From: Donghicola sp041224595
GTDB lineage: Bacteria > Pseudomonadota > Alphaproteobacteria > Rhodobacterales > Rhodobacteraceae
Assembly (NCBI RefSeq): GCF_041224595.1
Contig: NZ_JBGFGN010000061.1
Coordinates: 1 to 17,777 of the forward strand
Reading direction: 5' to 3'
DNA length: 17,777 nucleotides
Shown here: piece after piece, positions 15,414 to 17,777 of the stretch
How positions within the stretch are numbered: the first letter of the stretch is position 1
Layout: every line of letters starts with the position of its first letter
Notes under the pieces: model-generated
What the model saw: the letters and a program-made list of their open reading frames with translations, nothing else
The model's database searches: none
Told to the model about the DNA's origin: nothing
Made by a program: the position numbers and the translations under genes

Positions 15414-15450
15414 ATCTGAGCGGTACCTTCCATGCGTGTGCCGCTCAGAT
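15414..15450 (+). terminator. Strong 13-bp stem-loop ending the acyl-CoA operon
   Basis: Arms 15414-15426 (ATCTGAGCGGTAC) and 15438-15450 (GTGCCGCTCAGAT) pair over 13 bp with one G-T pair, enclosing an 11-base loop. It begins eight bases after the synthetase stop codon. There is no clear T-run, so it may act as a Rho-assisted terminator or a 3' stabilising structure. It is nearly symmetric and could work on both strands. Confidence 0.5.
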
Positions 15451-15750
15451 CGACAGCCTTTGGCCCGCTCCCCCACAAGAATCCACACTCCAATATGGTG
15501 TTTTCCTGCGCCAAACTTGCCTCTCGACACGAGGTTGTATGGAGTTCTTAGACTTGCTCTTGAGGCCGTGACGCGATGCGTTTCGGTCGCTGATTCTGGC
15601 CCGCGCCCCAGCCCTGCTCGGTGAGGATTTCCGGATGGGTGGCGGCGTATGTTGGTCCAATGCCTGTGCGACACTTTGTGCGGGCCGCCAAACGCAAAAG
15701 GGACTGCTCCGTTTCGGGCAGCCCCAATTCAAAAAACCATGACTGGTTGT
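15451..15750. other. Intergenic stretch without a confident gene
   Basis: About 300 bp separate the acyl-CoA operon from the small membrane-protein gene. Several short minus-strand frames overlap in different phases (for example 15445-15732 and 15548-15727 from a TTG). None has a ribosome binding site or recognisable product, though the 15548-15727 frame has GC-biased third positions and might be a gene remnant. No repeat or RNA gene was recognised apart from the stem-loop at its left edge. Confidence 0.4.
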
Positions 15751-15975
15751 TTAGCCGATGAGACCCAGAAAAGATGCCAGCGCCATCGCGCCCACCGCGA
15801 GCCCCGCCATCCCGAGATAAAGTCTGCGCGTTACCTTGCGCTGGAACACCAGCATTTCCATGCGGTCATACCCGTAGTGACGCCCGAAGTCCTGATAGCC
15901 GTCACCATATGCGCTACGGGCGACGATCACCCGGCTCGCTGTTCCCGCTCTGCTTTCGAATTGTTCACCGTACAT
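15751..15975 (-). CDS. Small single-pass membrane protein of unknown function
   Basis: A 74-residue protein. The N-terminal 47 residues are polar and rich in Tyr, Gly and Arg. They are followed by a basic stretch (KVTRR) and a hydrophobic helix at about 53-73 (YLGMAGLAVGAMALASFLGL), so it is probably a C-terminally anchored inner-membrane protein with its N-terminus in the cytoplasm. Codon third positions are GC-biased like real genes here. A modest ribosome binding site (GGGAA) precedes the ATG. It lies 127 bp downstream of the receptor gene on the same strand. I do not recognise a family; it could be co-transcribed with the receptor. Confidence 0.6.
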   Translation of the reverse strand: MYGEQFESRAGTASRVIVARSAYGDGYQDFGRHYGYDRMEMLVFQRKVTRRLYLGMAGLAVGAMALASFLGLIG

Positions 15976-16028
15976 GACTGTTCCCGTCCATTACCCTTGG
16001 CCACCACTTTCTCAAACTGCATGGGAAA

Positions 16029-16044
16029 TAAGAATATTCTCTTA
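16029..16044. promoter_or_regulatory. AT-rich hairpin between receptor and small membrane protein
   Basis: On the minus strand TAAGA-GAATAT-TCTTA is followed by TTT, and it contains the perfect palindrome AGAATATTCT (16031-16040). It may be a weak terminator for the receptor gene or part of the promoter for the small gene at 15975. The AT content stands out from its surroundings. Confidence 0.3.
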
Positions 16045-16102
16045 ACGGCAAAGCGGCCGCCCTTCGGCATAGGCAGGCCAGCCCTCAGGATAGCTTACCT
16101 AG

Positions 16103-17536
16103 TCAATCGCACAGATAGGCCAGCCGCAGACCACCCCAATGACGGCCGTTCACATAGATGGGCGCAGAGACATCTTTCATCATTCGGAACTCACCGTTGC
16201 CCATATCCCGTCGATAGGCCTGCATCAGGAACGGGCGCGTGCTTTGGCCTGCTGCTAGCCCGACTCGGTCATCAAAAATCCGGCGATTGCGCGCATTGGC
16301 ACTGTTCCACGCCACATCGCCAAAGCGCTGGGGTTGGCTGAATTTGCGGTTATGAGTGGGAATGTAGCCGTTTTTGTCAATCGCTGCGCTGAAAACCACT
16401 TTGCCAGACAGCTGCAAGAGCGGTTCTTGGATATCTGGCAGCACAGCGTCGGTCAGCCCCGTGAAGCGGGTCATATGTTGTAGGGGATCACTACCTGCAA
16501 TCGGCTGATACATGTCATCAAACATGTCCCGCTCTGTGATCCGCCCCGAAATGACGGCCGCGTTAAAGAGGTCCGAAATCTTGCTTGCGGCGGTTTTGGC
16601 AGCATTGATGTAGAGAGTGTCATAAGTTTCCACCCCCATCTGGGCCGTCAGCGCCGTTAGGGTCTCTGCGTCATCGGTCACGTCTGCAAGAGCCGCATTC
16701 GCTTTGGCAAGGCTACCTGCTGACTGTTCAACATTGACTGTCAGCGCATCAATGTCCCGCTGGGTGCCAAGAATCGACTCATCAATCGTCGCAGAGGCAT
16801 TCACGATATCTTGCTGCGCTTCGCGCACCTTGCCCAAGGTGACAGGGATCGCATCGATTTCACCACCGACCCCACTTGTACGCTCGGTGATGGTGCCAGC
16901 CAGCCCGGTTGCACTTTGCGCCGCGCTCCGAAGTGCGCCAAGTTCCTTGTTCAATTGCTCGATCGTCTCGCCGATCTCCGCGGTTGCCTGCCCTGCCTGA
17001 TTTGACAGTTCCTTGACCTCGCCGGCCACCACCATGAATCCTTTGCCATGCTGACCTGCGCGCGCCGCCTCAATCGAGGCGTTCAACGACAACAGGTTGG
17101 TCTGCCGCGAAATCCCAGCCACGTGCCGCGAAACACGTGCAACCTGATCCAAAGCCGTCTGAAGCCCATCCAGCTGGGCCGCGATCTTGGTCACCTGTTC
17201 GGTCAAATCGCCAACATCAGACACCATCCCGCTCAGATTGCTGCTTGTTTCGGCCATCCGGCCCTCAGCATCTTCGGAGATTGCCAAAGCGCGCTGCGCC
17301 GCACTCGACACAACAGCGCTTTGTTCGGACATGCTCAGAGCCCGCTGATGGATGCCGCGAAAGCTCTCACTTTGTTCACGCACTCTTTCGGAGGTATCTC
17401 CCACGTCGCCCGACACCGCGGCAATAGCCACGCTCAGGCTGCCAACACGATTTGCAATCTCTTTGATTGCGTCGTTGTTTTTTGCGGCCTCGCTCTGAGC
17501 ACGATCTGATCGTGGAAACTCTGCGATTTCTGCCAT
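16103..17536 (-). CDS. Soluble chemoreceptor with N-terminal signalling module and C-terminal sensor domain
   Basis: A 477-residue protein with no membrane segment. ATG 17536 is chosen with GGGGGC about five bases upstream; a TTG four codons earlier overlaps that site. A long coiled coil starts near residue 20, with the hairpin tip at 145-166 (QTNLLSLNASIEAARAGQHG, then KGFMVVAGEVKELS), and descends to about 300. A globular domain at about 303-477 follows, with GYIPTHNRKFSQP (390-402), FDDRVGLAA (421-429), TRPFLMQAYRRDMG (433-446) and GRHWGGLRLAY (464-474). This C-terminal module recurs in soluble alphaproteobacterial receptors and looks Cache-like. The order is the reverse of a textbook receptor. 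It may feed the che operon, but it sits about 6 kb away behind plus-strand genes. Confidence 0.92.
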   Translation of the reverse strand: MAEIAEFPRSDRAQSEAAKNNDAIKEIANRVGSLSVAIAAVSGDVGDTSERVREQSESFRGIHQRALSMSEQSAVVSSAAQRALAISEDAEGRMAETSSNLSGMVSDVGDLTEQVTKIAAQLDGLQTALDQVARVSRHVAGISRQTNLLSLNASIEAARAGQHGKGFMVVAGEVKELSNQAGQATAEIGETIEQLNKELGALRSAAQSATGLAGTITERTSGVGGEIDAIPVTLGKVREAQQDIVNASATIDESILGTQRDIDALTVNVEQSAGSLAKANAALADVTDDAETLTALTAQMGVETYDTLYINAAKTAASKISDLFNAAVISGRITERDMFDDMYQPIAGSDPLQHMTRFTGLTDAVLPDIQEPLLQLSGKVVFSAAIDKNGYIPTHNRKFSQPQRFGDVAWNSANARNRRIFDDRVGLAAGQSTRPFLMQAYRRDMGNGEFRMMKDVSAPIYVNGRHWGGLRLAYLCD

Positions 17537-17574
17537 GATTGCCCCCAAATCTTCTCATCCCTTGTGGATCAGAA

Positions 17575-17586
17575 CGACATATGTCG
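17575..17586. promoter_or_regulatory. Perfect 12-bp palindrome upstream of the receptor
   Basis: CGACATATGTCG is a perfect palindrome 39-50 bp upstream of the receptor ATG, between the gene and the IS end. Its place fits an operator, but no matching regulator is recognised. Confidence 0.35.
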
Positions 17587-17636
17587 CAAATCATGTAGGC
17601 CGATCAGCAATTGGTATGGGTCCATCCCAAACGGAT

Positions 17637-17777
17637 AGGGTCACGTCCGTCAAGGTGGTGTAATTTGTCGGGTGGCCTGAGGTCATGATCAGGCGGCTTT
17701 TATGCTGAGAATTGGGTCTGTCTCCTCGTTGTCGATCTGAGCGAATGCCTCGACCATCATGTAGCGGCTGGCGGTTT
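17637..17777 (-). mobile_element. End of an IS256-like insertion sequence, running off the right edge
   Basis: A transposase C-terminus on the minus strand is followed, after its stop, by a terminal segment whose outer part reads GGGTCACGTCCGTCAAGGTG on the plus strand (17637-17656) and continues to GTGTAA. This resembles the terminal repeats of IS256-family elements as I remember them. The exact outer boundary is uncertain by several bases, and the other end is outside the window. Confidence 0.6.
17689..17777 (-). CDS. IS256-family transposase, C-terminal end only
   Basis: Twenty-nine codons run from the window edge to a TGA at 17689-17691. They include SRYMMVEAFAQID and end DPILSIKAA. IS256-type transposases of alphaproteobacteria commonly end with a RYMxxE segment followed by a short variable tail, which is the basis for the family call. 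The catalytic DDE residues lie outside the window. The gene reads toward the receptor at 16103-17536, on the same strand, so read-through from the element could affect that gene. Confidence 0.6.
   Translation of the reverse strand, partial: TASRYMMVEAFAQIDNEETDPILSIKAA

Noticed and set aside
15445..15732. 95-codon minus-strand ORF
   Set aside because: It needs a TTG start without a ribosome binding site, has no recognised domain, and overlaps equally long frames in other phases.
1..17777. tRNA, rRNA or CRISPR arrays
   Set aside because: No cloverleaf-like sequence, ribosomal RNA segment or regularly spaced repeat array was recognised on reading both strands.

Overview
The window looks like an alphaproteobacterial chromosome segment, most likely from the Rhodobacterales (roseobacter group). 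The evidence is GC-rich coding DNA with GC-biased third positions, a cluster of soluble chemoreceptors with a CheW/CheB/CheR/CheA/CheY operon typical of that order, and insertion-sequence fragments at both edges. The taxonomic call is an inference from family resemblance, not from a marker gene.

Region 1 (1-10081, minus strand) is a chemosensory operon, transcribed from right to left: a soluble receptor with two complete signalling hairpins, a protein with three CheW domains, CheB, a HEAT-repeat protein, CheR, a CheY, CheA, a small STAS-like protein, a second CheY and a last soluble receptor-like gene. Genes from the triple CheW to the STAS-like protein overlap by 4-16 bp, so translation is probably coupled. 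The last gene is cut right after its hairpin tip by the end of an IS21-like element that runs off the left edge.

Region 2 (10082-10534) is an AT-richer stretch of about 450 bp. It holds the presumed promoter of the che operon, several short perfect palindromes and a weak terminator for the upstream gene.

Region 3 (10535-12779) is a divergent pair: a membrane-embedded AraC-type regulator (minus) and a secreted or membrane-anchored dienelactone-hydrolase-like alpha/beta hydrolase (plus). They share a 136-bp promoter region with an 11-bp direct repeat spaced 22 bp, a likely AraC-type operator.

Region 4 (12780-15450, plus strand) is an acyl-CoA operon: a 29-codon Cys-rich small ORF with a strong ribosome binding site, a crotonase of the ECHDC3-like type lacking both classical catalytic glutamates (start overlaps the small ORF stop as ATGA), and an AMP-forming acyl-CoA synthetase. 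It ends at a 13-bp stem-loop.

Region 5 (15451-17777) has no confident gene up to 15750, then a small single-pass membrane protein and a soluble receptor whose signalling module precedes its sensor domain (both minus). The right edge is the end of an IS256-like element about 100 bp upstream of that receptor.

The three receptor-type genes all lack membrane segments, so the system as seen here is a cytoplasmic chemosensory array. The most unusual element is the duplicated receptor: its two halves align without gaps at an offset of exactly 300 residues, which suggests a single-chain equivalent of a receptor dimer.
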